A stretch of 64,000 nt of DNA, from contig NZ_JAVTSS010000002.1 of assembly GCF_032678705.1 (NCBI RefSeq), forward strand, positions 1,240,001-1,304,000, written 5' to 3'. Of this stretch, positions 16,670-25,827 are shown piece by piece. This DNA comes from Pedobacter frigiditerrae. GTDB taxonomy: Bacteria > Bacteroidota > Bacteroidia > Sphingobacteriales > Sphingobacteriaceae. Position 1 is the stretch's first letter. Each line of letters opens with the position of its first letter. The notes beneath the pieces are model-generated. The model was not told the DNA's origin. It saw only the letters and a list, made by a program, of their open reading frames with translations, and made no database searches. Both the position numbers and the translations under genes were made by a program.

Positions 16670-19132
16670 ATGAAGTTTAGAAGAGTCTTTACAGTAATGT
16701 GTTTTTTGTTTACATTACTCGTAACTGAGGTTGCTATTGCTCAGAATTATTCAAATGTAAAGGTTGACGAATTATCTGACGCCACCATTGTGGAGATGAT
16801 CAAAAAGGCAGAGTCAATTGGATATAACGATGCGCAGTTAGAACAAATGGCAGCAGCCCAGGGTATGAAAGCGGAGGAAATTCAAAAGCTACGTTTAAGG
16901 GTAGAAAAAATTCGTAAACAAGGTGCCAGTGCGAATGTTGGTGTGCAGTCTTCAAGTGAAGGAAGACAACAAAGCGAAGCTACTCAAGGCACTAACACCG
17001 TGGATAGGAATAATGAAGGGCTGCCCTCAGCTCCAAAAATATTCGGTGCTGACTTATTCCGTAATGGCAATATCACCTTTGAACCTAATCTACGTATTGC
17101 CACTCCCAAGGGTTATATTATTGGACCCGATGATAAGCTATTAATTGATTTAACAGGTGACAATGAAGTCAGCTACAATCTACAGGTGAGTGCTGAAGGA
17201 ATTATTAATGTTCAATATTTAGGCAGAGTTGCCGTGGGTGGTTTAACCATAGAGCAGGCAACCTCAAAAATTAAGGCAGGTCTTTCAAAAACCTATCCAT
17301 CAATACCTAGTGGCAGAACTAGTGTGGCTGTAAATTTAGGGAATATCAAAAGTATCAAGGTTACTTTAACAGGTTACTTAGTTAAACCTGGAACTTATAC
17401 CTTGTCTTCATTATCCACAGTTTATAATGCGCTGTATGCCTCAGGTGGGCCAGCAGAAAACGGTTCCTTTAGAGCCATACAAATCATAAGAAATAACAAA
17501 ATCATTGCAACTGTTGATGTTTATGATTTTTTGTTAAGAGGGATCCAGCAAGCAAATGTTCGCTTACAAGATCAAGATATCATCAATGTACCCGTTTATA
17601 ATAAAAGAGTGGAGATTATTGGCGAGGTTAAGCGTTCAGCGCTATTCGAAGTGAATAATAATGAGACCTTACAAGACGTAATTGATTTTGCTGGCGGATT
17701 TAGTATGCAAGCTTATACCGCAAGGATTAAAGCATTCCAAAATACAGACCAAGATCGTAAGATCGTAGATGTAGCTAAAGCAGAATGGGGCAGTTATCGA
17801 CCCCAAAATGGCGACAAATTCATAGTAGAACCTATATTAGATAGGTTTCAGAATAGGGTAGAAATTATTGGAGCCGTATTTAGGCCTGGCATTTTTGAGC
17901 TAAAAAACGGCTTGACTTTGAAAGCATTAATTGCTAAGGCTGAGGGATTAAAAGAAGATGCTTTTTTGAACCGTGGGTATATTAATAGATTAAATACCGA
18001 CAACACACAGGCCCTAATTCCGTTCGACTTGCAAAAAGTCATGGCCGGTACCGAAAGCGATATCACTCTACAACGCGAAGACAAAATAACCATCAATTCT
18101 TTGTTCGATTTGAGGGATGAATACATCGTGAACATTCAGGGAGAAGTAAGAAGCCCAGGAACTTTCGATTACGCAGATAACATGACTCTGGAATCTGTGA
18201 TACAAATGGCAGGAGGTTTTAAAGAGGGAGCCACACCAAATCGGATAGAAGTTTCAAGAAGGGTAAAAAATAGCGATGCTACATCTTCCACAGCTCGTAC
18301 AGCGGAGGTGTTTACCGTGAATGTAAGTGAAGACTTGACGTTACAGGGCGAGCCTTTTATTTTAAAACCTTTTGACATCATTTCGGTGAGGAATTCAGAA
18401 GGTTACTCTGTACAAAAGCAGGTAAAATTGGAAGGAGAAGTAGTTTATCCTGGCATTTATACCATTACACGTAAAGATGAGCGGATTTCTGAACTAATCA
18501 AACGTGCTGGGGGGCTAACTTCTTCTGCTTATGCAGACGGAGCCTCTTTGAAGAGGCCAGGTGCCAAGGCTGTAAGTCCTAATGACAAAAATGCCATCAA
18601 CGTAAAAGAAGAAGAAGATAAAAAATTATTGAATTTAAAGCGCTTACAGGAAAGTGGAGTTAAAGACACAGTCGCAGTAGAAGTTGAACAGCAATTAATT
18701 CAAAGTGATTTAGTAGGTATTAACCTAGTCAAAATATTAAAGTCGCCATTGTCTAAACAAGATTTGATTGTGGAAGACGGAGACGTTATCCGTGTACCAC
18801 ATACCTTGCAAACAGTGAAGGTGACAGGAGAAGTACTAAATCCTAATAGCATTGTTTATCTATCTGGTAAGAGTTTAAAACAATACATTAATGGTGCTGG
18901 TGGCTTTACGGCAAATGCTCGTAAAGGAGGTACTTACATTCGGTACGCCAACGGATCAGCAGCTGCAGTAAGTAAATTTCTGTTTTTTAATAACTATCCA
19001 GTGGTTAAACCAGGAGCGGAAATATTAGTTCCAAAGCGTGCAGAACGAGAAAGAATTAGCGCACAGGCTTGGATAGGAATCGGAACTGGAGTAGCTTCTT
19101 TAGCTGCAATTATTGTAAGTTTGTTGAAATAA
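16670..19132 (+). CDS. SLBB-domain polysaccharide export protein (Wza-like, long form)
   Basis: 820 residues. Signal peptide of about 24 residues (ending Ala-Ile-Ala-Gln), a Glu/Gln-rich coiled region to about 120, a Poly_export domain starting near Gly-Pro-Asp-Asp-Lys-Leu-Leu-Ile-Asp-Leu (about 151-160), then about six SLBB-type repeats, each with a Gly-x-Val-x-x-Pro-Gly core (near 233, 318, 396, 487, 585 and 717), and a C-terminal hydrophobic helix (about 799-819). This fits the outer membrane polysaccharide export channel family; the C-terminal helix recalls the one that spans the outer membrane in Wza. Not a lipoprotein. Probably works with the Wzz-like protein 45 bases downstream in a Wzy-dependent route. 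Confidence 0.88.
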   Translation: MKFRRVFTVMCFLFTLLVTEVAIAQNYSNVKVDELSDATIVEMIKKAESIGYNDAQLEQMAAAQGMKAEEIQKLRLRVEKIRKQGASANVGVQSSSEGRQQSEATQGTNTVDRNNEGLPSAPKIFGADLFRNGNITFEPNLRIATPKGYIIGPDDKLLIDLTGDNEVSYNLQVSAEGIINVQYLGRVAVGGLTIEQATSKIKAGLSKTYPSIPSGRTSVAVNLGNIKSIKVTLTGYLVKPGTYTLSSLSTVYNALYASGGPAENGSFRAIQIIRNNKIIATVDVYDFLLRGIQQANVRLQDQDIINVPVYNKRVEIIGEVKRSALFEVNNNETLQDVIDFAGGFSMQAYTARIKAFQNTDQDRKIVDVAKAEWGSYRPQNGDKFIVEPILDRFQNRVEIIGAVFRPGIFELKNGLTLKALIAKAEGLKEDAFLNRGYINRLNTDNTQALIPFDLQKVMAGTESDITLQREDKITINSLFDLRDEYIVNIQGEVRSPGTFDYADNMTLESVIQMAGGFKEGATPNRIEVSRRVKNSDATSSTARTAEVFTVNVSEDLTLQGEPFILKPFDIISVRNSEGYSVQKQVKLEGEVVYPGIYTITRKDERISELIKRAGGLTSSAYADGASLKRPGAKAVSPNDKNAINVKEEEDKKLLNLKRLQESGVKDTVAVEVEQQLIQSDLVGINLVKILKSPLSKQDLIVEDGDVIRVPHTLQTVKVTGEVLNPNSIVYLSGKSLKQYINGAGGFTANARKGGTYIRYANGSAAAVSKFLFFNNYPVVKPGAEILVPKRAERERISAQAWIGIGTGVASLAAIIVSLLK

Positions 19133-19177
19133 AAGTTTTATATCATCAACTAGTTGAAAGATTAGTTAATTAAACAT

Positions 19178-20275
19178 ATGGGCGAAATTCAAAATAAGCA
19201 AGTACCCACCGATAATGAAGTCTCATTAAAAGATATTATTTTAAAAACACGAGAATGGTGGTATTACCTTTTATCGAAATGGATAATTATTCTTGCCTTT
19301 GGTTTGTTTGGAAGTATATTAGGATTTACTTACGCCTATTTAAAAAAGCCGATTTATATAGCTACAACAACTTTTGTATTGGAAGATGAAAAAGGTAGTG
19401 GGGGTTTGAGTAACTTGGCGGGACTTGCTTCAATGGCGGGAGTAGATTTAGGAGGTAGCGGTGGAGGTATTTTTCAAGGGGAAAATATTTTGGGCTTGTA
19501 TAAGTCTAGATCGATGTTGGAGAAGACCTTACTATCTGTTGTAGCAATTAATGGGAGTGATCAATTGCTAGTCGACAGGTATATAGAAGTTAATCAATTG
19601 AAACAAAAATGGACTGATAAAGCTTTACAGAGTTTAAATTTCACCAAAGATGGCGTTCAAGATGGCTTTTCTATTTTAAAGCCCAATCGTTTAAGAGATA
19701 GCATTTTAGGAGTTATCGTAACGGATATAAATAATAATTATTTAGAGGTAGCCAAACCGGATAAGAAATTGGGTACCATACAAGTTGACGTTAAAGCGAA
19801 GGATGAACTATTTGCCAAAGCTTTTAATGATCAATTGGTTAAAAATGTAAATGAATTCTACATCATTACAAAAACAAAAAAGACTCTAACGAGCGTTCAG
19901 ATTTTACAGCATAAAACAGATTCTGTGAGATCGGTAATGAATGGAGCAATTTATGCCGCTGTGGCTGTAGCCGATGCCACGCCGAATTTAAACCCTACTA
20001 GGCAAGTACAAAGGGTAGCGCCTGCACAAAAAGCGCAATTTTCTGCAGAAACAAATAAGGCAGTTTTAAGTACACTAGTTCAAAATTTAGAAATTACAAA
20101 AATGTCTTTACAAAAGGAAACGCCGCTGATACAGGTAATAGATCAGCCCATATTCCCCTTAAAAAAGGACAAAGTTGGGAAGGCAAAAGCAATAATCTTG
20201 GGAGGTGTTTTATTAGGTTTTTTGACTGCCCTCTTTCTATTGACACGCCAACTATTTAAAGAGTTAATGAGATAG
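19178..20275 (+). CDS. Wzz-like chain length determinant
   Basis: 365 residues with two membrane segments (about 37-57 and 338-357) bracketing a large periplasmic region, the Wzz/PCP topology. It contains a Gly-rich stretch (Leu-Ala-Ser-Met-Ala-Gly-Val-Asp-Leu-Gly-Gly-Ser-Gly-Gly-Gly, near 85-99). There is no cytoplasmic kinase domain after the second segment, so this is a Wzz-type co-polymerase, not a full Wzc kinase. It probably sets chain length for the polymer made by the Wzy-like protein. It ends at 20275 directly against the reductase gene start at 20276. Confidence 0.85.
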   Translation: MGEIQNKQVPTDNEVSLKDIILKTREWWYYLLSKWIIILAFGLFGSILGFTYAYLKKPIYIATTTFVLEDEKGSGGLSNLAGLASMAGVDLGGSGGGIFQGENILGLYKSRSMLEKTLLSVVAINGSDQLLVDRYIEVNQLKQKWTDKALQSLNFTKDGVQDGFSILKPNRLRDSILGVIVTDINNNYLEVAKPDKKLGTIQVDVKAKDELFAKAFNDQLVKNVNEFYIITKTKKTLTSVQILQHKTDSVRSVMNGAIYAAVAVADATPNLNPTRQVQRVAPAQKAQFSAETNKAVLSTLVQNLEITKMSLQKETPLIQVIDQPIFPLKKDKVGKAKAIILGGVLLGFLTALFLLTRQLFKELMR

Positions 20276-21310
20276 ATGGACAACTATACATTAAAAGTAA
20301 TTGATATAAAAAAGGAAACAGAAGATACTTTAACTTTATGTTTTAAACAACCTGCCTTACGCAAGGTTAAATATTTGGCGGGGCAATACCTAACATTGAT
20401 TTTTAGAATAAATGGCCGCCGCTACATTCGTCCCTATTCTTTTTCTTCGGCACCTGCGGTGGATCGAACACTAGATGTAACAATTAAAAGAGTTCCTAAC
20501 GGAACAGTGTCTAATCATATCCACGATACTGTAAATGTAGGAGATAGTTTAGAGGCAATGCCGCCAATGGGAGACTTTGTATGTGAAACATCGTATGATC
20601 AAATTTTTTTATGGGGTGTTGGTAGCGGGATAACACCATTAATCTCAATTGCTAAGCAAGTTTTGGCCACTTATAATCACACAATCGTACACTTAATCTA
20701 CGGTAATCGGAATCACGATAGCACGATATTTTTAGATAAAATCGATCAATTGCAACTGCAATTTACAAAGAGATTTGTAGTTAGACACTTCCATACTAAG
20801 TTAGAGATAAATCCAAATATTCAAGGTTTAATTGAAGGCAGAATCGATAGAGAAAAAGCTTTAAATATTTTGGAAAATACTGAAGCTTTAACTTCAGCTC
20901 ATTACATTTGTGGTCCTTCAGGATTGAAAAGTTCAGTAAAAGAAGCCTTAACCATTAAATGCATTCCGGAAAACCATATATTTTCAGAAGACTTCGAATT
21001 AGTAAGAGACCCCAAGGATTTTGAAACCATTCAAACCCAAAATATTAAGCTCAGGTTTGCAGAGCAAGAATATACGTTAGAAATTATAAAAGGTAAAAGC
21101 ATTTTAGAAAGCGCTTTAGATGCTGGCATTGAATTACCTTATTCTTGCCAAACCGGTAACTGTAGTACCTGTAGAGGAAAGTTGATTAGCGGCGCAGCAA
21201 AAATGATTGGTTTAACAAAGGTTAGGGAAGATCTTTTAGCTGATGAGTATTTAACCTGTTGCGCCCACCCCTTGTCTCATGATGTTTATATAGAAATAGC
21301 AAAAATATGA
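20276..21310 (+). CDS. CDP-6-deoxy-3,4-glucoseen reductase (E3-like), domain-permuted
   Basis: 344 residues: an FAD-binding reductase domain first (Arg-Pro-Tyr-Ser-Phe-Ser-Ser near 53-59), an NAD-binding part (Gly-Val-Gly-Ser-Gly-Ile-Thr-Pro-Leu near 115-123), then a plant-type [2Fe-2S] ferredoxin at the C-terminus with Cys291-x4-Cys296-x2-Cys299 and Cys328/329. In the C-3 deoxygenation of CDP-sugars, such an enzyme passes electrons from NAD(P)H to the E1 dehydratase (the gene at 25828). Known E3/AscD has the ferredoxin at the N-terminus, as I recall, so the order here is like PaaE or Hmp. The role is inferred from the neighbours: rfbF, rfbG and rfbH. Overlaps rfbF by four bases. Confidence 0.8.
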   Translation: MDNYTLKVIDIKKETEDTLTLCFKQPALRKVKYLAGQYLTLIFRINGRRYIRPYSFSSAPAVDRTLDVTIKRVPNGTVSNHIHDTVNVGDSLEAMPPMGDFVCETSYDQIFLWGVGSGITPLISIAKQVLATYNHTIVHLIYGNRNHDSTIFLDKIDQLQLQFTKRFVVRHFHTKLEINPNIQGLIEGRIDREKALNILENTEALTSAHYICGPSGLKSSVKEALTIKCIPENHIFSEDFELVRDPKDFETIQTQNIKLRFAEQEYTLEIIKGKSILESALDAGIELPYSCQTGNCSTCRGKLISGAAKMIGLTKVREDLLADEYLTCCAHPLSHDVYIEIAKI

Positions 21311-22083
21311 AAGTAGTTATATTAGCAGGCGGTCTAGGGACACGGTTGATGGAAGAAACCGAGGCTAGGCCAAAACCAATGGTTGAAATAGGTGGAAAAC
21401 CAATCCTATGGCATATCATGAAAATTTATGAAGCCTATGGGTACAATGATTTTGTGCTATGTTTAGGCTATAAAGCGCAAAGTATAAAAGAATATTTTCT
21501 TAATTACTATTTGTATAATTCTGATGTTTCAATTGATGTCAGTAAGAACAAAGTAGATGTTCACTTTTCCAATTCCGAATCTTTCAAAGTAACTTTAATT
21601 GACACTGGAGTAACTACCAATACCGCTGGGAGAATAAAAAAGATACAGAAATATGTTGCTGATGAGACGTTTATGTTAACGTATGGGGATGGAGTTGCAG
21701 ATATTGATATAAATGAATTGCTGAGATTTCATAAAAGCCATGGTAAGTTAGCTACATTGACTAGCATCCAAACACCAGGCCGTTTTGGAAATATTGAAAT
21801 GGATGAAGAGGGAAAGGTTCAACATTTTGTAGAAAAACCACAGGGGGATGGAATGTGGATTAATGGAGGGTTTTTTGTATTAGAACCTGGTATTTTTAAA
21901 TATTTAGAAGATGATGTTGAAGATGTACAATGGGAGAACAAACCATTAAAGGAGATTGCAAATGATGGTGAATTAGCTGCTTATAAACATCATGGATTTT
22001 GGAAGCCAATGGATGCTTTAAGAGATAGAATTGAATTGGAAAAATTGTGGAACAGCGGTGAAGCAAAATGGAAAATCTGGTAA
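21307..22083 (+). CDS. rfbF: Glucose-1-phosphate cytidylyltransferase
   Basis: 258 residues. Makes CDP-glucose from glucose-1-phosphate and CTP, the entry to CDP-3,6-dideoxyhexoses. Nucleotidyltransferase motif Gly-Gly-Leu-Gly-Thr-Arg-Leu near 8-14, Glu-Thr-Glu-Ala-Arg-Pro-Lys-Pro-Met-Val-Glu-Ile near 17-28, Tyr-Gly-Asp-Gly-Val-Ala-Asp near 127-133 and Phe-Trp-Lys-Pro-Met-Asp near 233-238 are RfbF hallmarks. The start lies inside the end of the reductase gene (ATGA overlap), and rfbG begins three bases after its stop. Confidence 0.93.
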   Translation: MKVVILAGGLGTRLMEETEARPKPMVEIGGKPILWHIMKIYEAYGYNDFVLCLGYKAQSIKEYFLNYYLYNSDVSIDVSKNKVDVHFSNSESFKVTLIDTGVTTNTAGRIKKIQKYVADETFMLTYGDGVADIDINELLRFHKSHGKLATLTSIQTPGRFGNIEMDEEGKVQHFVEKPQGDGMWINGGFFVLEPGIFKYLEDDVEDVQWENKPLKEIANDGELAAYKHHGFWKPMDALRDRIELEKLWNSGEAKWKIW

Positions 22084-22086
22084 GAT

Positions 22087-23166
22087 ATGTTACAAAATTT
22101 ACAAGAGATATACGAGGGAAAAAAGGTTTTTGTAACAGGCCATACCGGTTTTAAGGGGGCTTGGTTACTTAAAACTCTTAGTATCTTCGGCGCAGAAATC
22201 AGAGGCTATGCATTGGCTCCTCAGACACCAAATGATTTATACCATTTGATTGATGGAGATCAACTGTGCGACTCAATAATAAGTGACCTAAGAGATCGAG
22301 ATGCGTTAAAAAAGGCTGTTTTAGATTTCCAGCCTGACTTCATTTTCCATTTAGCTGCGCAGCCGTTAGTAAGACTTTCTTATGAAATTCCTTCTGAAAC
22401 TTTTGAGGTAAATGCAATCGGAACAGCAAATTTATTAGATGCGGTTCGTACATTGGCTAAGCCATGCGCTGTAATCCTAATCACTACAGATAAGGTTTAT
22501 CATAACAACGAATGGGATTATCCTTATCGTGAAAATGATAAGCTAGGTGGATATGATCCTTATAGTGCAAGTAAGGCCTGTACGGAACTAGTAATAGATT
22601 CTTACCGAAATTCATTTTTTAATACAAATAATTACGATCAACATAAAAAAGGCATTGCCGTAGGTAGGGCAGGCAACGTAATTGGTGGGGGTGATTGGTC
22701 AAAAGACAGATTGATTCCAGACATTGCCAAAGCCCTTAGCATAAATAAAGAGATTATAATTAGAAATCCAAATTCAGTAAGACCATGGCAGCATGTGTTA
22801 GAACCGGTAGTGGCTTATTTGCTGTTGGGAACTTGTTTGAAGGCGCAGCCTGTTCAATTTAGTCAGCCGTACAATTTTGGTCCCCACGCAGCTGATGCAT
22901 TATCAGTAGCTAAAATGTTAGACTTAGCTATCGGGTGTTGGGGTAAGGGAACATATAGGGTTGAACAATCCACAAGTCAACCCCATGAGGCGGGCCTGTT
23001 AAAACTCGATATTAGCAAGGCTATCAAAGAGCTTAAGTGGCATCCAAAATATGATGCAAAACAGGCAGTAACGATGTCTATTGATTGGTATAAAGCCTTT
23101 AATGATGAAGAAAGCAATATAAGTTCATTTACAGCCCAACAGATATTAAGTTATTTAGATGCCTAA
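22087..23166 (+). CDS. rfbG: CDP-glucose 4,6-dehydratase
   Basis: 359 residues. Converts CDP-glucose to CDP-4-keto-6-deoxyglucose. The motif Gly-His-Thr-Gly-Phe-Lys-Gly-Ala-Trp-Leu near 18-27 is diagnostic for RfbG. Also seen: His-Leu-Ala-Ala-Gln-Pro-Leu-Val-Arg-Leu-Ser-Tyr near 89-100, Thr-Thr-Asp-Lys-Val-Tyr near 134-139, Tyr-Ser-Ala-Ser-Lys near 159-163, and Arg-Pro-Trp-Gln-His-Val near 236-241. Its last eight bases overlap the start of the next SDR gene, showing one operon. Confidence 0.95.
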   Translation: MLQNLQEIYEGKKVFVTGHTGFKGAWLLKTLSIFGAEIRGYALAPQTPNDLYHLIDGDQLCDSIISDLRDRDALKKAVLDFQPDFIFHLAAQPLVRLSYEIPSETFEVNAIGTANLLDAVRTLAKPCAVILITTDKVYHNNEWDYPYRENDKLGGYDPYSASKACTELVIDSYRNSFFNTNNYDQHKKGIAVGRAGNVIGGGDWSKDRLIPDIAKALSINKEIIIRNPNSVRPWQHVLEPVVAYLLLGTCLKAQPVQFSQPYNFGPHAADALSVAKMLDLAIGCWGKGTYRVEQSTSQPHEAGLLKLDISKAIKELKWHPKYDAKQAVTMSIDWYKAFNDEESNISSFTAQQILSYLDA

Positions 23167-24070
23167 AATATTAATAACAGGTATAACAGGTTTTCTTGGT
23201 TCTCATATTGCTGAGATCCTTTGTCAAAATAATATTGAAATTATAGGCCTTAAGAGAACTGGCTCGGATACTTGGCGATGCAGAGAATTTGAGGATAGAA
23301 TTGATTGGGTTGATCTTGACGATGTAAATAACTGGAAAGAAATTGTGGTGCAAAAAAATCCAGAATGTGTTGTACACGGTGCCTGGATCGGTGTTGAAGC
23401 GCAGGACAGAGATAATTGGGTAGAACAAGGAAAAAATATCAAACTGCTTACCGATATTTTAGATTTAGTTAGTTGTTTGAAAATAAGAAAATTCATTTTC
23501 CTAGGATCTCAAGCAGAGTATGGCATTTTAGAAGGTTTGGTTAAGGAAAGCTTCCCTGTAGAACCTTGTAGTGCTTATGGCGGAATTAAGTTAGCAAGTT
23601 TAGAGCTTTTGAAAGCCTATGCACAAGAATATAACATTAATTGGTTATGGTTACGCATATTTTCTGTTTTTGGAGAAAGAGAAAGCCCCTCGTGGTTGAT
23701 ACCGTCCCTAATTAAAACTATGCAGGAAAAAAGTGAAATGAATTTCACATCAGGAGAACAGAGATATGCATACTTGTATGCGAAGGACTTCGCTAAAATA
23801 GTTTTGTCTCTTCTATTGAAAGACGTAAATTCAGGAATATACAACGTATCAGCTAATGTAGCAACTAAGTTGAAGTCACTGATTGAATCAATAAGAGATC
23901 AAATTAACCCAGAATTTGTGTTAAACTTCGGCGCAGTTCCATACAGGAGCAACCAATCTATGCACATACAAGGAGATACCGCTAAGCTTTTTAATGAAAT
24001 TGATTCGTTTGAGTTTACCGATTTTAACGTAGCTTTGTCAAATACACTAAAATATTACACATCTAGCTAA
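23159..24070 (+). CDS. NAD(P)-dependent SDR sugar reductase (YerF candidate)
   Basis: 303 residues, extended SDR: Gly-Ile-Thr-Gly-Phe-Leu-Gly-Ser-His near 7-15 and a catalytic Tyr-Gly-Gly-Ile-Lys near 140-144 with a Gly-Ser-Gln-Ala-Glu-Tyr-Gly segment before it. It sits between rfbG and the YerE-like thiamine enzyme, overlapping rfbG by eight bases. In Yersinia, YerF reduces the keto group on the two-carbon branch introduced by YerE to give CDP-yersiniose A; this gene is the obvious candidate. An alternative is a C4 reductase as in paratose or abequose synthase. The sequence alone does not separate these. Confidence 0.65.
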   Translation: MPKILITGITGFLGSHIAEILCQNNIEIIGLKRTGSDTWRCREFEDRIDWVDLDDVNNWKEIVVQKNPECVVHGAWIGVEAQDRDNWVEQGKNIKLLTDILDLVSCLKIRKFIFLGSQAEYGILEGLVKESFPVEPCSAYGGIKLASLELLKAYAQEYNINWLWLRIFSVFGERESPSWLIPSLIKTMQEKSEMNFTSGEQRYAYLYAKDFAKIVLSLLLKDVNSGIYNVSANVATKLKSLIESIRDQINPEFVLNFGAVPYRSNQSMHIQGDTAKLFNEIDSFEFTDFNVALSNTLKYYTSS

Positions 24071-24076
24071 CACCCA

Positions 24077-25795
24077 ATGAAAGCATCAGATTTTATTGCA
24101 AGTTTCTTGAAAAAAAAAGGTATTGAAAGTGTTTTCGAGCTTTCAGGTGGAATGATTACTCATATTCTTGATTCCTTAAATCAAACTACAAACATAAAAA
24201 TTGTCACCATGCACCATGAGCAAGCTGCAGCTTTTGCTGCAGAAGGGTATGGTAGAATAACAGGATTGCCAGGCATTGCATTAGCAACAAGCGGACCTGG
24301 TGCAACCAATTTACTTACGGGAATTGGGAGTTGCTTTTTTGATTCGACGCCAGCAATATTTATAACAGGACAAGTAAATACCCATGAACAAAAGGGAGCC
24401 AAAAACATAAGGCAATTAGGTTTTCAAGAGACCGACATTATTGCAATGGCAACACCGATCACCAAAGCATGTTTTTTAGTTAATAACCCAAGTGATTTAG
24501 AACAGGTTTTTGAGAGTGCATTTCAAATAGCCTGCGAAGGAAGGCCGGGGCCTGTACTCATCGATATTCCAATGAACGTACAACGTGCGCAAATAGAAAT
24601 TAAGAACAGTGGTACGGCTAACAGGCAACATACTAATATAGACGGTGGAAAGATCTCATCACTGATTGCCGATATAAAAAGAGCTAAACGACCTTTAATT
24701 TTGGCTGGAAGAGGGATCAAAGCCTCAAATACTCAAAAGTTATTTGATCAATTTATTGAAAACACACAGGTTCCCGTCGTGACTACTTTGTTAGGCTTGG
24801 ATACAATAGGATATGAGGAAAAGCTTCGAGTAGGTTTCATTGGAAGTTACGGGAATAGATGGGCAAATATAGCTTTTGGTGAGTGCGATTTATTGATTGT
24901 ACTAGGAAGTAGACTCGATATTCGCCAAACTGGTGCAGATACCAAATTCATAGAGAATCGTATCATCTACCATATAGATTGCGAACAGGGTGAAATAAAT
25001 AACCGAGTAACAGGCTGTATACCCATTTTGGCAGATTTAAATGATTTTTTTGAACAGTTTAATCAAAAAATTGCCAATGAAGAATTTTCTTTGAAAGAAG
25101 ATTGGTTATTGTATGTAAATGGACTGAGAATGCGTTGGCAAGATACAAATGAACTTGCTCCTTTAGGGATAAATCCAAATAAGTTTATGCATGCCCTTTC
25201 ACAAGGGAGTAAGGCTGCAAAAGTTTATCTAGCTGATGTGGGAAGTCACCAAATGTGGGCAGCACAATCACTGGAAATAAGCAAGGGACAGCACTTTTTA
25301 ACTTCGGGAGGAATGGGAGCTATGGGTTTTTCTCTTCCAGCGGCTATAGGAGCGTGTATTGCATTAAATAACGAACCAGTCGTCGTTTTAGTAGGAGATG
25401 GGTGTATGCAAATCAATATTCAAGAATTACAGACTATAGTGAGGAATAACCTCAAGGTAAAGATTATTGTACTAAACAACCGGACATTAGGCATGATTAG
25501 GCAATTCCAAGATAGTTATTTTGAATCTCGCTATCAATCTACTTATTGGGGTTATAGTGCTCCCGATTTCACAAAAGTTTCAACTGCTTATGGTATAGAT
25601 GCCATAACCATTGAAGATCCTGAAGATATTGAAAAAGGGATAGCTTGGTTATGGAGTGAGGAAAACAAAGATCATCCGCAATTGCTTCAAGTAATGGTAG
25701 ATCCACATACAAATACTTACCCGAAAATTGCATTTGGAAAACCAATAACGGAAATGGAACCGTTTGCTAAGCCTATAGATATGGAAGGCACTTAA
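24077..25795 (+). CDS. Thiamine diphosphate-dependent acetolactate synthase-like enzyme, YerE candidate
   Basis: 572 residues with the three-domain layout of the ThDP family: N-terminal pyrimidine domain with the catalytic Glu48 in His-His-Glu-Gln, a central domain, and a C-terminal pyrophosphate domain with Gly-Asp-Gly near 442 followed after about 25 residues by Asn-Asn. This resembles acetolactate synthase, but there is no ilvN small subunit or other branched-chain amino acid gene near. It sits inside a CDP-dideoxyhexose block (rfbF, rfbG, SDR, rfbH). YerE of Yersinia is a ThDP flavoenzyme that adds a two-carbon unit from pyruvate to CDP-4-keto-3,6-dideoxyglucose; this is the inferred role. 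Confidence 0.75.
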   Translation: MKASDFIASFLKKKGIESVFELSGGMITHILDSLNQTTNIKIVTMHHEQAAAFAAEGYGRITGLPGIALATSGPGATNLLTGIGSCFFDSTPAIFITGQVNTHEQKGAKNIRQLGFQETDIIAMATPITKACFLVNNPSDLEQVFESAFQIACEGRPGPVLIDIPMNVQRAQIEIKNSGTANRQHTNIDGGKISSLIADIKRAKRPLILAGRGIKASNTQKLFDQFIENTQVPVVTTLLGLDTIGYEEKLRVGFIGSYGNRWANIAFGECDLLIVLGSRLDIRQTGADTKFIENRIIYHIDCEQGEINNRVTGCIPILADLNDFFEQFNQKIANEEFSLKEDWLLYVNGLRMRWQDTNELAPLGINPNKFMHALSQGSKAAKVYLADVGSHQMWAAQSLEISKGQHFLTSGGMGAMGFSLPAAIGACIALNNEPVVVLVGDGCMQINIQELQTIVRNNLKVKIIVLNNRTLGMIRQFQDSYFESRYQSTYWGYSAPDFTKVSTAYGIDAITIEDPEDIEKGIAWLWSEENKDHPQLLQVMVDPHTNTYPKIAFGKPITEMEPFAKPIDMEGT

Positions 25796-25827
25796 TTTTT
25801 ACTTTATTAATTAGATATAAATAATTT

